A stretch of DNA of 64,000 bases from NCBI GenBank assembly GCA_022494885.1, contig JAGVSM010000199.1, positions 62,001 through 126,000 on the forward strand, written 5' to 3'. A model generated the notes under the pieces. It made no database searches, had not been told where the DNA came from, and saw only the letters and a list, made by a program, of their open reading frames with translations. How positions within the stretch are numbered: position 1 is the stretch's first letter; every line of letters begins with the position of its first letter. Below are positions 43,452 to 53,400 of the stretch, one piece after another. The DNA is from Micrasema longulum (taxonomy: Eukaryota; Arthropoda; Insecta; Trichoptera; Brachycentridae). Both the position numbers and the translations under genes were made by a program.

Positions 43452-44335
43452 TGTAACAGACGCGGCGGATCACTGCTTCGTCCGTAGCAATCGCGCCCGT
43501 CACAAGAACTGTATTTCTATAGGTGCTGGTGTCAAACGCAGAGTGGCCGGGCGTAGGCGGGCCTCGGCCGACGAACGATAAGCTCCGGGGGAGGTATCGT
43601 CGCCTAGAGATCCCTTGCGGGGTCGCTAGCGAGTAGCGCTGGCGGCCGCAATCCTGAGTCAGGCAACCGGGTTGTAAGGCCGGTATCTCTCCGTCGGTGG
43701 GAACGGCGGGGTGTGTTCCGGGGAAGTATCCAAGGGTCCAAATTATCCGGGGTCCAAAATCCAATCCAAAGAGTATCCGAGTTCCAAGTCCAGGGGGGTA
43801 GCGGTGTTCGAATCCAGGTGGCGATGAGGTCCGGTTTGAAGCGAGGTAGGGAGGTGAAGTGGAGAGTAGAAAGCCTTAGTAGTGTGGTGAGATGACTGAC
43901 TTTATTTTTCCCCGGCGGGGCTATATATACAACATTTTGCCGTGCGGCGGTGGGCTAGGCCAATAGCGGGCGGTGCTAGGTTGACCAATCACGCGGCGAG
44001 AGAGATAGCGAGCACATTTGCCGGCTCTATCGGTCTCTCTCGCGCCACGTATAAGGTCCCCACCCTCCCGCTACCGGCCGCAGTTCCCCGCCGACCGCGC
44101 GGCGATCAACACTTATACAGAACAACATAAAAACACATTATGGGCATACAAATATTTTCATGAATTCTAATCTATATGTGGGCTTCAGTATGGCGATCAC
44201 CACCCCCGAAAGTGACAAATACTAGTCTTTATTGAGGAGGTGGTAGATCGCTTACACATACTGAAGCCTCCTATGCTACATTAAAACCCCAGGAAGGGCC
44301 GCCAAGTTGGTGCATGTACTTTTACGTCGGCAACA
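43452..44335 (-). repeat. BEL/Pao LTR 1 (3' LTR of copy 1), 884 bp
   Basis: Bounded by TG...CA (TGTAACAG...GGCAACA on the + strand). On the minus strand it holds ATTGG boxes, a TATATATAG TATA box (near 43919-43928) and an AATAAA shortly after. Near its 5' end is a 24-bp bulged hairpin (44181-44204 with 44239-44268). It is the same as LTR2 except for an 8-bp segment. No matching short target duplication is visible at the outer flanks of the array. Confidence 0.9.
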
Positions 44336-47300
44336 CTCCCCCCTGCCGAGGAGGCATCTCTGCGCCGACGTCGTCCTTGATTTGCAACACGGCGAGCTTG
44401 ACGGCGGGTCGTGTGTAGGTTCCGGTGGCTGTCTGGACCCGGGCGCTCCTGACTTGTCCATCCTTCCCTGGTGTGACTGCTATGACGCGTCCCCGCGGCC
44501 ATTCATTCCGCGGGAGGGCGGCGTCCGTTATTATGACCAGGTCATCGACCATGATCGGTGTGGCGGCCTGTTGCCACTTCCGTCGCTGTGCCAACGTCGG
44601 GAGATATTCCCTCATCCATCTTTTCCAAAATGCGTCGGCTAGTTTCTGCGCCACCCGCCATTGTTTTCTGAGGCACAGTTCGGGCGGCGCGTCTCTGTAA
44701 TCGGCCAGATGTGGCTGGGCCCCGCTCGACCCGATGAGAAAGTGCATCGGAGTCAGCGGAGCGTCGTCTCGGCTATCAAGCGAGACGTGGGTTAGGGGCC
44801 GAGTGTTTACTGTGTACTCGGCCTCCGCTATCGCTGTCATTAGCGTTTCCTCTCGGGGGGCTTGTTCCTTTAGAATCACCATAAGCGCCCCCTTTATCGA
44901 CCGGACGAGCCGTTCCCAGGCTCCCCCCATGTGTGGCGCCGATGGCGGGTTGAACACCCATTTGATCCCTCTCCTTGTCGCCTCGTTCTGTAGTTCGGGA
45001 TCGTGGGCTAGTTCCTTCATGGCGGCCGCCATCTCTTTGTCTGCGCCTCTGAAGTTCGTCCCGTTGTCCGAGTAGAGCGTTGTCGGATGTCCTCTGCGGG
45101 CCGCCATCCTTCTGAGGGCCTGCACCGTCGAGTCAGTACTCAACGACGGTGTAATTTCAATATGCACGGCCCTCGTAACCATGCACGTAAACAGGGCCCC
45201 GTATCGTTTCTCCCGGCGTCTTCCGATAGTTACGTATACGGGCCCGAACATGTCCACCCCACAGTGGGTAAAAGGCCTTACGTGATGATCGAGTCGGCCG
45301 GCAGGCAGCTGTCCCATGAGCGGAGGCTGCGGGCGGGCCTTCTGTATTCGACAGTAGCGGCACTCGTATATAATTTTCCTTATATTTGTCCGTAATCGTG
45401 TTATAAAGAACTGTTGTCTGAGTTCGCTGAGTGTCCGCTCTGTACTTGCGTGTTGCCGCGACTCGTGATAATGCCTTATCAATAGACGCGTATAGGCGTG
45501 CGCTCCGTCCAGTATGACGGGCGCCTTTAGTTGCTCGCTCACCGCGGGGGCTTCCATAATTCGCGTCCCCATTCTGAGGACGCTATCTTTATCGAGGTAG
45601 GGAGTGAGGCCCAGCAGGCGGCTGTTCCGCGGGAGGCACTCCCCCCGTCTAATTGCGGCTATCTCGGCGTGGTAACTGTCTGTCTGGCTTATGAGTATCC
45701 ACGCCCTCTCTGATGCCTTGAGTTCCGGGGCGATGAGTGTCGCGCTTCCTGTATTCTTTTTCCTGCAGCGGTTTATGAAGCGCAACACCCACGCTGTAGT
45801 CCTGATCAGTCTCCGCCAGGAGGAAAATCTTCTTTCGTCCGGGAGGGCTGTCATCACGATGGCACTGTTCGCACACTTTATTTCACTGCTTGTATCCGGG
45901 GTCGCCGTTATTACCTTGAGCGGCGGCCATTGACTTTTATTTTTCTTTATGAAACTCGGCCCACTGAACCACATGCCGGCCGGGGAGATGTCTGGTATCT
46001 CGCCGTCCCGCGTCCCGAGATCAGCGGGGTTCTTCTTTCCTGGTACCCACCGCCACTCTTGAGCGTTCGTTAGCTCATCTATTTCCCCTAGGCGGTGGGC
46101 TACAAATGGCGTGAAGATGCGCGAATCACTCTGGACCCAGCACAGCACCGTAGTAGAATCTGTCCAGTAGTAGGTATCGCGTATATTACTTCCGCATTCT
46201 TTCTTGATTGTGGCCGCCAGTCGTGCGGCCATGAGCGCGGCTTGTAATTCCAGGCGTGGAATTGATAGCGCTCGTAGCGGGCTAACTCGGCACTTGCTAG
46301 CCATGAACGTCGCATTCCTTCCGGCGGCGTTCTCCTCCACGATGTAGGCTACGGCGCAGCTCGCTTGCTCCGAGGCATCGGAAAATACGTGCAGCTCTAC
46401 TGGCTGGCCATTGGCGCTCGATACGCGCCGCGGTATAGCGCACTCGGTATTGCGTAATATGTCCACCCAAGTGCGCCATTTCTCTGCGTGTTCTTCATTC
46501 ACTTGTTCGTCCCACTCTATGTGGGAGCGCCACACATCTTGTAGCAGTATTCGCGGGCGTATTGTCAAACACCCTACGAAACCGAGTGGATCGAAAATGC
46601 TCATAACTTCACTTAGCATCTGCCGTTTTGTAGGCCTCTCTGTTGGAACCTCCCGTGACACTTTAAATTTAAATTGAAACTCGTCTGTCACCGGGTCCCA
46701 TTTGATGCCGAGGACCCTCTCTGTCACGGAGGTTCCGCTAATTATTTCGCGTGCGCTTTTCCCTCTCAGACTTGAAGGAATCGCTTCCATTACGGAGGGA
46801 TCATTACTCGCCCAATTCGCGAGGATGAATCCGCCCCGCCGTAGTAGTTCGCTGACATCGTGGCGCAGTTGTATCGCCTCTGTTGCACTGTCTACGGCAT
46901 CCATATAGTCGTCCATGTAGAATTTATTTCGCACAGCATCCCTGGCGGCGGCCATCTCTTGCCCGTGATCTTCTGCGACTTGATTTCTCACGTACTGTGC
47001 GCTGCTCGGTGAACACGCCGCGCCGAACGTCATCGACGTCATAATCATTTCCCGAATTTCTTCTTCGGGACTATCGCGCCAGAGGAACAGCTGCGCCCTC
47101 TGGTCTTCTTTTCTTATTTTAATTTGGAGAAACATCTCCCTTATATCTGCTGCCAGCGCGATCTTTCCCTCGCGAAATCGCATTATATTTCCCATAAGCG
47201 ATGAGAGAAGGTCCGAGCCGTTGGCCAACATGTCGTTCAATGACTTCCCGTTGCAGCGGCTGGCGGCGTCAAATACTATCCGTATTTTATCCGGTTTATT

Positions 47301-49562
47301 CACGTTCGTCACTGCGAAATGCGGCAAAAACCAAAGCCCACTCGCAGTGTCTTGTCTTTCAGCCAGCGTCAGTTCCCGGGCATACCCCTTGTCTAGATAT
47401 TCTTTAATCTTTAACTTGTAAGCCGCGGCGAATTCACTGTTTTTACTGAACTTTTTCTCTATGCTTAAAAATCGATTCAGCGCTGTACGGCGATTATCCG
47501 GTAAACATATTCGATTGTCTTTCCACAGTAGCCCTGTCTCGTACTGTCCTTGCGGTAGGAAACGTGTCGTGGCTCTCATGGTTTCTGTGGCTCGCGCCTC
47601 CTGACGCGATATCTTGGCTGTCGAACTTATACCTAACGCGTCGACGGCGTAATTTTGTTTAACTAGATTTTCTAGTCTCTGTTCTGTACTAAGCGCCATT
47701 AGTATGCTGGCGTTAGTCTGGCGTGTCCGCCCACCGTGTATCACCTTTCCTAAGGCTGTCACTGAGGCGATGTATTCCCCGCATCTCCGTGCCTCTCTCG
47801 TCACTATGAGAGAGGCGTTATCTTGGCCGATGAGTAACTGCGGGCACACTTGTCGCATCCTGCCTTCCCCTTCAATCACGGGCTGTAGCGGCAGACTCAG
47901 CTTCTGTATTGTGTTTGCGCGGAGAGTGAATAAATCTTCCGTAACTCCGCGCACTTTAATTGTGACTTTTCTTGATGCACTATCTGTTACGCACATTCCG
48001 CCGGCACCGTGGATTTTTAATCCTCGAGTCTCTCCCGGCGCGCCGATGTCGTTTGCTATTTTTGCGTCAATCAACGTCACGGTTGATCCCTCATCTAGTA
48101 ACGCGTACGCGTTCACTCGTCCTCGCGGACCACTTAACATGACGGGAATCACTTTTAGGAGGACCGGTTCCTCCCGAGCGTAGGTGCTCGTCACTATATT
48201 ATTCGTCCGCGAACTGTGGCCGTAATCGTAGTTTCTTTCATTTGAACTCGCGGCGCGGGTTTCGTTCGCGGTCGGTCTGTTTCCCCCGGCGCCCGCCGCT
48301 GCAGGCGTGTCGCGGCGGGCATTATTATCTGGCGCTCGTATATCGGCGCTAGACCGAGCTTCACTGATATCGGCACTATTTCTGTCGTGTAATGTCTTGT
48401 GATGTGTTCGGCGACATCCATCGAGGCCGCACTTTTTTACATTTCTACACTTTATCGCCCGATGAGTGTTCGATAAACACGAAAAACACAAATTCTTTCG
48501 CTTCACTATGTCCCATCTTTCCGGAATACTACACTCTATGTATTCCTGGCACGTTTGTAGTAAATGTCCTCGTCCGCACAAAACACATGACGCTACACTT
48601 TTCCCGTTTCCCTCTGTTGAAATCACTGTATGCACTTGTTCTCGCTTCTGTGGCTTCTCGCGTTGTTTTCCGCTGTACACTTGCGGCTCTATTCCGCCGC
48701 CTATCATCGAAGATTCCGTTAAATCTTCCAAAAAGAGCGCGAAATCCTTCGCGGAGGGCCTCACCCGGTTTCCTCTTCTGCTGTACCACCAGAGAGACTT
48801 CATGCACAGCGGTAACTTGCTCACTAGTTCACTTAGTAGTTGTGGCGTAGACATGTAATCGCCACCGAAGCCTTCTAAGGTCGCTATCGCGTTCCGAACT
48901 GCGCTAGACAGATCTACTAATGCTTGCGTAGATCCGTCGTTCTGTATGCAGCGGAGCCTTCTCACTTTTTCCAACAAGGAAGACGCTACAATGTCCGGCT
49001 GGCCGTAGTGTAGCTCCAACGTCTTCATTATCACCCTCACTTGGCTTGGATCCACTAGTAATGACGACACAGATTCTCTTGCCCGTCCTTTTAACGCACG
49101 CTGTAGACGCAGGAGGTTTTCTGGATCCGAAAGGCAGCACATCTCCGTCGACTGAGTGTACTGCGATTTGAAAGTAGCCCATTCCTGCGGCTCTCCGGCG
49201 AAGGCGGGTAGGTCCTTGGCAGTAGATTGGCGCGCTATCATGGCGCCGACTCTGCTAACGTCCTCTGGGGCTGAAGTCGGGCTTCTTCCTTGCGAAGCCT
49301 CTAGTAGAATCGCCATTTTTGACAGCACCGTCATGATGCCGTCCATCTCCGTAGTACGCGGCGCGGGCTCGGGATTCGTCTCCAAGGGCACGCGTCGGTC
49401 TTGATCGTGTAGTGAAGCACGGAGCGTTCGAACCTGCGTCCTCAGCCGCTGGACTGTATCTTCGGATGTGTCCGACTCGGCTGAGTCCTGATCTGTAGCA
49501 GGGTCTTCTCTCGGTTCCGTGCCTCCTCGACCCGAGCGGAGTGAAGGGGTTCTCGAAGTCAT
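44322..49562 (-). CDS. BEL/Pao gag-pol polyprotein, 1746 residues, intact
   Basis: A single frame from ATG to stop. By residue, roughly: DUF1759-type gag 115-300; Cys/His zinc-knuckle region 325-390 (CVLCGRGH, LCFSCLSNTH); DUF1758-type aspartic protease 475-600 with LLDEGST; reverse transcriptase 740-900 with YMDDYMD; Pao-type RNase H 1050-1190 (FSDAS, WTDST); H2C2 integrase zinc finger 1360-1410; integrase core 1430-1560 with D (GVDMFGP), D (YSDNGTNF) and E (GGAWERL); DUF5641 C-terminus 1640-1740. This order (integrase last, no env) defines BEL/Pao. The last five codons and stop lie inside the 3' LTR, after the purine tract. All catalytic motifs are present, so it may be competent for transposition. 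Confidence 0.95.
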   Translation of the reverse strand: MTSRTPSLRSGRGGTEPREDPATDQDSAESDTSEDTVQRLRTQVRTLRASLHDQDRRVPLETNPEPAPRTTEMDGIMTVLSKMAILLEASQGRSPTSAPEDVSRVGAMIARQSTAKDLPAFAGEPQEWATFKSQYTQSTEMCCLSDPENLLRLQRALKGRARESVSSLLVDPSQVRVIMKTLELHYGQPDIVASSLLEKVRRLRCIQNDGSTQALVDLSSAVRNAIATLEGFGGDYMSTPQLLSELVSKLPLCMKSLWWYSRRGNRVRPSAKDFALFLEDLTESSMIGGGIEPQVYSGKQREKPQKREQVHTVISTEGNGKSVASCVLCGRGHLLQTCQEYIECSIPERWDIVKRKNLCFSCLSNTHRAIKCRNVKKCGLDGCRRTHHKTLHDRNSADISEARSSADIRAPDNNARRDTPAAAGAGGNRPTANETRAASSNERNYDYGHSSRTNNIVTSTYAREEPVLLKVIPVMLSGPRGRVNAYALLDEGSTVTLIDAKIANDIGAPGETRGLKIHGAGGMCVTDSASRKVTIKVRGVTEDLFTLRANTIQKLSLPLQPVIEGEGRMRQVCPQLLIGQDNASLIVTREARRCGEYIASVTALGKVIHGGRTRQTNASILMALSTEQRLENLVKQNYAVDALGISSTAKISRQEARATETMRATTRFLPQGQYETGLLWKDNRICLPDNRRTALNRFLSIEKKFSKNSEFAAAYKLKIKEYLDKGYARELTLAERQDTASGLWFLPHFAVTNVNKPDKIRIVFDAASRCNGKSLNDMLANGSDLLSSLMGNIMRFREGKIALAADIREMFLQIKIRKEDQRAQLFLWRDSPEEEIREMIMTSMTFGAACSPSSAQYVRNQVAEDHGQEMAAARDAVRNKFYMDDYMDAVDSATEAIQLRHDVSELLRRGGFILANWASNDPSVMEAIPSSLRGKSAREIISGTSVTERVLGIKWDPVTDEFQFKFKVSREVPTERPTKRQMLSEVMSIFDPLGFVGCLTIRPRILLQDVWRSHIEWDEQVNEEHAEKWRTWVDILRNTECAIPRRVSSANGQPVELHVFSDASEQASCAVAYIVEENAAGRNATFMASKCRVSPLRALSIPRLELQAALMAARLAATIKKECGSNIRDTYYWTDSTTVLCWVQSDSRIFTPFVAHRLGEIDELTNAQEWRWVPGKKNPADLGTRDGEIPDISPAGMWFSGPSFIKKNKSQWPPLKVITATPDTSSEIKCANSAIVMTALPDERRFSSWRRLIRTTAWVLRFINRCRKKNTGSATLIAPELKASERAWILISQTDSYHAEIAAIRRGECLPRNSRLLGLTPYLDKDSVLRMGTRIMEAPAVSEQLKAPVILDGAHAYTRLLIRHYHESRQHASTERTLSELRQQFFITRLRTNIRKIIYECRYCRIQKARPQPPLMGQLPAGRLDHHVRPFTHCGVDMFGPVYVTIGRRREKRYGALFTCMVTRAVHIEITPSLSTDSTVQALRRMAARRGHPTTLYSDNGTNFRGADKEMAAAMKELAHDPELQNEATRRGIKWVFNPPSAPHMGGAWERLVRSIKGALMVILKEQAPREETLMTAIAEAEYTVNTRPLTHVSLDSRDDAPLTPMHFLIGSSGAQPHLADYRDAPPELCLRKQWRVAQKLADAFWKRWMREYLPTLAQRRKWQQAATPIMVDDLVIITDAALPRNEWPRGRVIAVTPGKDGQVRSARVQTATGTYTRPAVKLAVLQIKDDVGAEMPPRQGGVLPT

Positions 49563-49610
49563 CTCTAGGCGCTCTGCGATGAATATCCGGTTCTTCTCGA
49601 AGGACCAACT

Positions 49611-50486
49611 TGTAACAGACGCGGCGGATCACTGCTTCGTCCGTAGCAATCGCGCCCGTCACAAGAACTGTATTTCTATAGGTGCTGGTGTCAAACGCAG
49701 AGTGGCCGGGCGTAGGCGGGCCTCGGCCGACGAACGATAAGCTCCGGGGGAGGTATCGTCGCCTAGAGATCCCTTGCGGGGTCGCTAGCGAGTAGCGCTG
49801 GCGGCCGCAATCCTGAGTCAGGCAACCGGGTTGTAAGGCCGGTATCTCTCCGTCGGTGGGAACGGCGGGGTGTGTTCCGGGGAAGTATCCAAATTATCCG
49901 GGGTCCAAAATCCAATCCAAAGAGTATCCGAGTTCCAAGTCCAGGGGGGTAGCGGTGTTCGAATCCAGGTGGCGATGAGGTCCGGTTTGAAGCGAGGTAG
50001 GGAGGTGAAGTGGAGAGTAGAAAGCCTTAGTAGTGTGGTGAGATGACTGACTTTATTTTTCCCCGGCGGGGCTATATATACAACATTTTGCCGTGCGGCG
50101 GTGGGCTAGGCCAATAGCGGGCGGTGCTAGGTTGACCAATCACGCGGCGAGAGAGATAGCGAGCACATTTGCCGGCTCTATCGGTCTCTCTCGCGCCACG
50201 TATAAGGTCCCCACCCTCCCGCTACCGGCCGCAGTTCCCCGCCGACCGCGCGGCGATCAACACTTATACAGAACAACATAAAAACACATTATGGGCATAC
50301 AAATATTTTCATGAATTCTAATCTATATGTGGGCTTCAGTATGGCGATCACCACCCCCGAAAGTGACAAATACTAGTCTTTATTGAGGAGGTGGTAGATC
50401 GCTTACACATACTGAAGCCTCCTATGCTACATTAAAACCCCAGGAAGGGCCGCCAAGTTGGTGCATGTACTTTTACGTCGGCAACA
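49611..50486 (-). repeat. BEL/Pao LTR 2 (shared middle LTR), 876 bp
   Basis: Serves as the 5' LTR of copy 1 and the 3' LTR of copy 2. It lacks 8 bp present in LTR1 and LTR3. The deletion lies between two TCCAA repeats (near 49890), consistent with slippage. Confidence 0.9.
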
Positions 50487-53400
50487 CTCCCCCCTGCCGA
50501 GGAGGCATCTCTGCGCCGACGTCGTCCTTGATTTGCAACACGGCGAGCTTGACGGCGGGTCGTGTGTAGGTTCCGGTGGCTGTCTGGACCCGGGCGCTCC
50601 TGACTTGTCCATCCTTCCCTGGTGTGACTGCTATGACGCGTCCCCGCGGCCATTCATTCCGCGGGAGGGCGGCGTCCGTTATTATGACCAGGTCATCGAC
50701 CATGATCGGTGTGGCGGCCTGTTGCCACTTCCGTCGCTGTGCCAACGTCGGGAGATATGCCCTCATCCATCTTTTCCAAAATGCGTCGGCTAGTTTCTGC
50801 GCCACCCGCCATTGTTTTCTGAGGCACAGTTCGGGCGGCGCGTCTCTGTAATCGGCCAGATGCGGCTGGGCCCCGCTCGACCCGATGAGAAAGTGCATCG
50901 GAGTCAGCGGAGCGTCGTCTCGGCTATCAAGCGAGACGTGGGTTAGGGGCCGAGTGTTTACTGTGTACTCGGCCTCCGCTATCGTTGTCATTAGCGTTTC
51001 CTCTCGGGGGGCTTGTTCCTTTAGAATCACCATAAGCGCCCCCTTTATCGACCGGACGAGCCGTTCCCAGGCTCCCCCCATGTGTGGCGCCGATGGCGGG
51101 TTGAACACCCATTTGATCCCTCTCCTTGTCGCCTCGTTCTGTAGTTCGGGATCGTGGGCTAGTTCCTTCATGGCGGCCGCCATCTCTTTGTCTGCGCCTC
51201 TGAAGTTCGTCCCGTTGTCAGAGTAGAGCGTTGTCGGATGTCCTCTGCGGGCCGCCATCCTTCTGAGGGCCTGCACCGTCGAGTCAGTACTCAACGACGG
51301 TGTAATTTCAATATGCACGGCCCTCGTAACCATGCACGTAAACAGGGCCCCGTATCGTTTCTCCCGGCGTCTTCCGATAGTTACGTATACGGGCCCGAAC
51401 ATGTCCACCCCACAGTGGGTAAAGGCCTTACGTGATGATCGAGTCGGCCGGCAGGCAGCTGTCCCATGAGCGGAGGCTGCGGGCGGGCCTTCTGTATTCG
51501 ACAGTAGCGGCACTCGTATATAATTTTCCTTATATTTGTCCGTAATCGTGTTATAAAGAACTGTTGTCTGAGTTCGCTGAGTGTCCGCTCTGTACTTGCG
51601 TGTTGCCGCGACTCGTGATAATGCCTTATCAATAGACGCGTATAGGCGTGCGCTCCGTCCAGTATGACGGGCGCCTTTAGGTGCTCGCTCACCGCGGGGG
51701 CTTCCATAATTCGCGTCCCCATTCTGAGGACGCTATCTTTATCGAGGTAGGGAGTGAGGCCCAGCAGGCGGCTGTTCCGCGGGAGGCACTCCCCCCGTCT
51801 AATTGCGGCTATCTCGGCGTGGTAACTGTCTGTCTGGCTTATGAGTATCCACGCCCTCTCTGATGCCTTGAGTTCCGGGGCGATGAGTGTCGCGCTTCCT
51901 GTATTCTTTTTCCTGCAGCGGTTTATGAAGCGCAACAACCACGCTGTAGTCCTGATCAGTCTCCGCCAGGAGGAAAATCTTCTTTCGTCCGGGAGGGTTG
52001 TCATCACGATGGCACTGTTCGCACACTTTATTTCACTGCTTGTATCCGGGGTCGCCGTTATTACCTTGAGCGGCGGCCATTGACTTTTATTTTTCTTTAT
52101 GAAACTCGGCCCACTGAACCACATGCCGGCCGGGGAGATGTCTGGTATCTCGCCGTCCCGCGTCCCGAGATCAGCGGGGTTCTTCTTTCCTGGGACCCAC
52201 CGCCACTCTTGAGCGTTCGTTAGCTCATCTATTTCCCCTAGGCGGTGGGCTACAAATGGCGTGAAGATGCGCGAATCACTCTGGACCCAGCACAGCACCG
52301 TAGTAGAATCTGTCCAGTAGTAGGTATCGCGTATATTACTTCCGCATTCTTTCTTGATTGTGGCCGCCAGTCGTGCGGCCATGAGCGCGGCTTGTAATTC
52401 CAGGCGTGGAATTGATAGCGCTCGTAGCGGGCGAACTCGGCACTTGCTAGCCATGAACGTCGCATTCCTTCCGGCGGCGTTCTCCTCCACGATGTAGGCT
52501 ACGGCGCAGCTCGCTTGCTCCGAGGCATCGGAAAATACGTGCAGCTCTACTGGCTGGCCATTGGCGCTCGATACGCGCCGCGGTATGGCGCACTCGGTAT
52601 TGCGTAATATGTCCACCCAAGTGCGCCATTTCTCTGCGTGTTCTTCATTCACTTGTTCGTCCCACTCTATGTGGGAGCGCCACACATCTTGTAGCAGTAT
52701 TCGCGGGCGTATTGTCAAACACCCTGCGAAACCGAGTGGATCGAAAATGCTCATAACTTCACTTAGCATCTGCCGTTTTGTAGGCCTCTCTGTTGGAACC
52801 TCCCGTGACACTTTAAATTTAAATTGAAACTCGTCTGTCACCGGTTCCCATTTGATGCCGAGGACCCTCTCTGTCACGGAGGTTCCGCTAATTATTTCGC
52901 GTGCGCTTTTCCCTCTCAGACTTGAAGGAATCGCTTCCATTACGGAGGGATCATTACTCGCCCAATTCGCGAGGATGAATCCGCCCCGCCGTAGTAGTTC
53001 GCTGACATCGTGGCGCAGTTGTATCGCCTCTGTTGCACTGTCTACGGCATCCATATAGTCGTCCATGTAGAATTTATTTCGCACAGCATCCCTGGCGGCG
53101 GCCATCTCTTGCCCGTGATCTTCTGCGACTTGATTTCTTCACGTACTGTGCGCTGCTCGGTGAACACGCCGCGCCGAACGTCATCGACGTCATAATCATT
53201 TCCCGAATTTCTTCTTCGGGACTATCGCGCCAGAGGAACAGCTGCGCCCTCTGGTCTTCTTTTCTTATTTTAATTTGGAGAAACATCTCCCTTATATCTG
53301 CTGCCAGCGCGATCTTTCCCTCGCGAAATCGCATTATATTTCCCATAAGCGATGAGAGAAGGTCCGGGCCGTTGGCCAACATGTCGTTCAATGACTTCCC

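Larger units (their letters stand above)
43452..50486 (-). mobile_element. BEL/Pao LTR retrotransposon, copy 1 (intact gag-pol)
   Basis: LTR (43452-44335), 5275-bp internal region, LTR (49611-50486). On the minus strand a purine tract (CAGGGGGGAG) abuts the 3' LTR. A primer-site-like TGGTCCTTCGAG starts four bases inside the internal region. There is one long gag-pol frame and no env. LTR1 and LTR2 differ only by an 8-bp deletion, so the insertion is young by LTR comparison. Confidence 0.92.
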
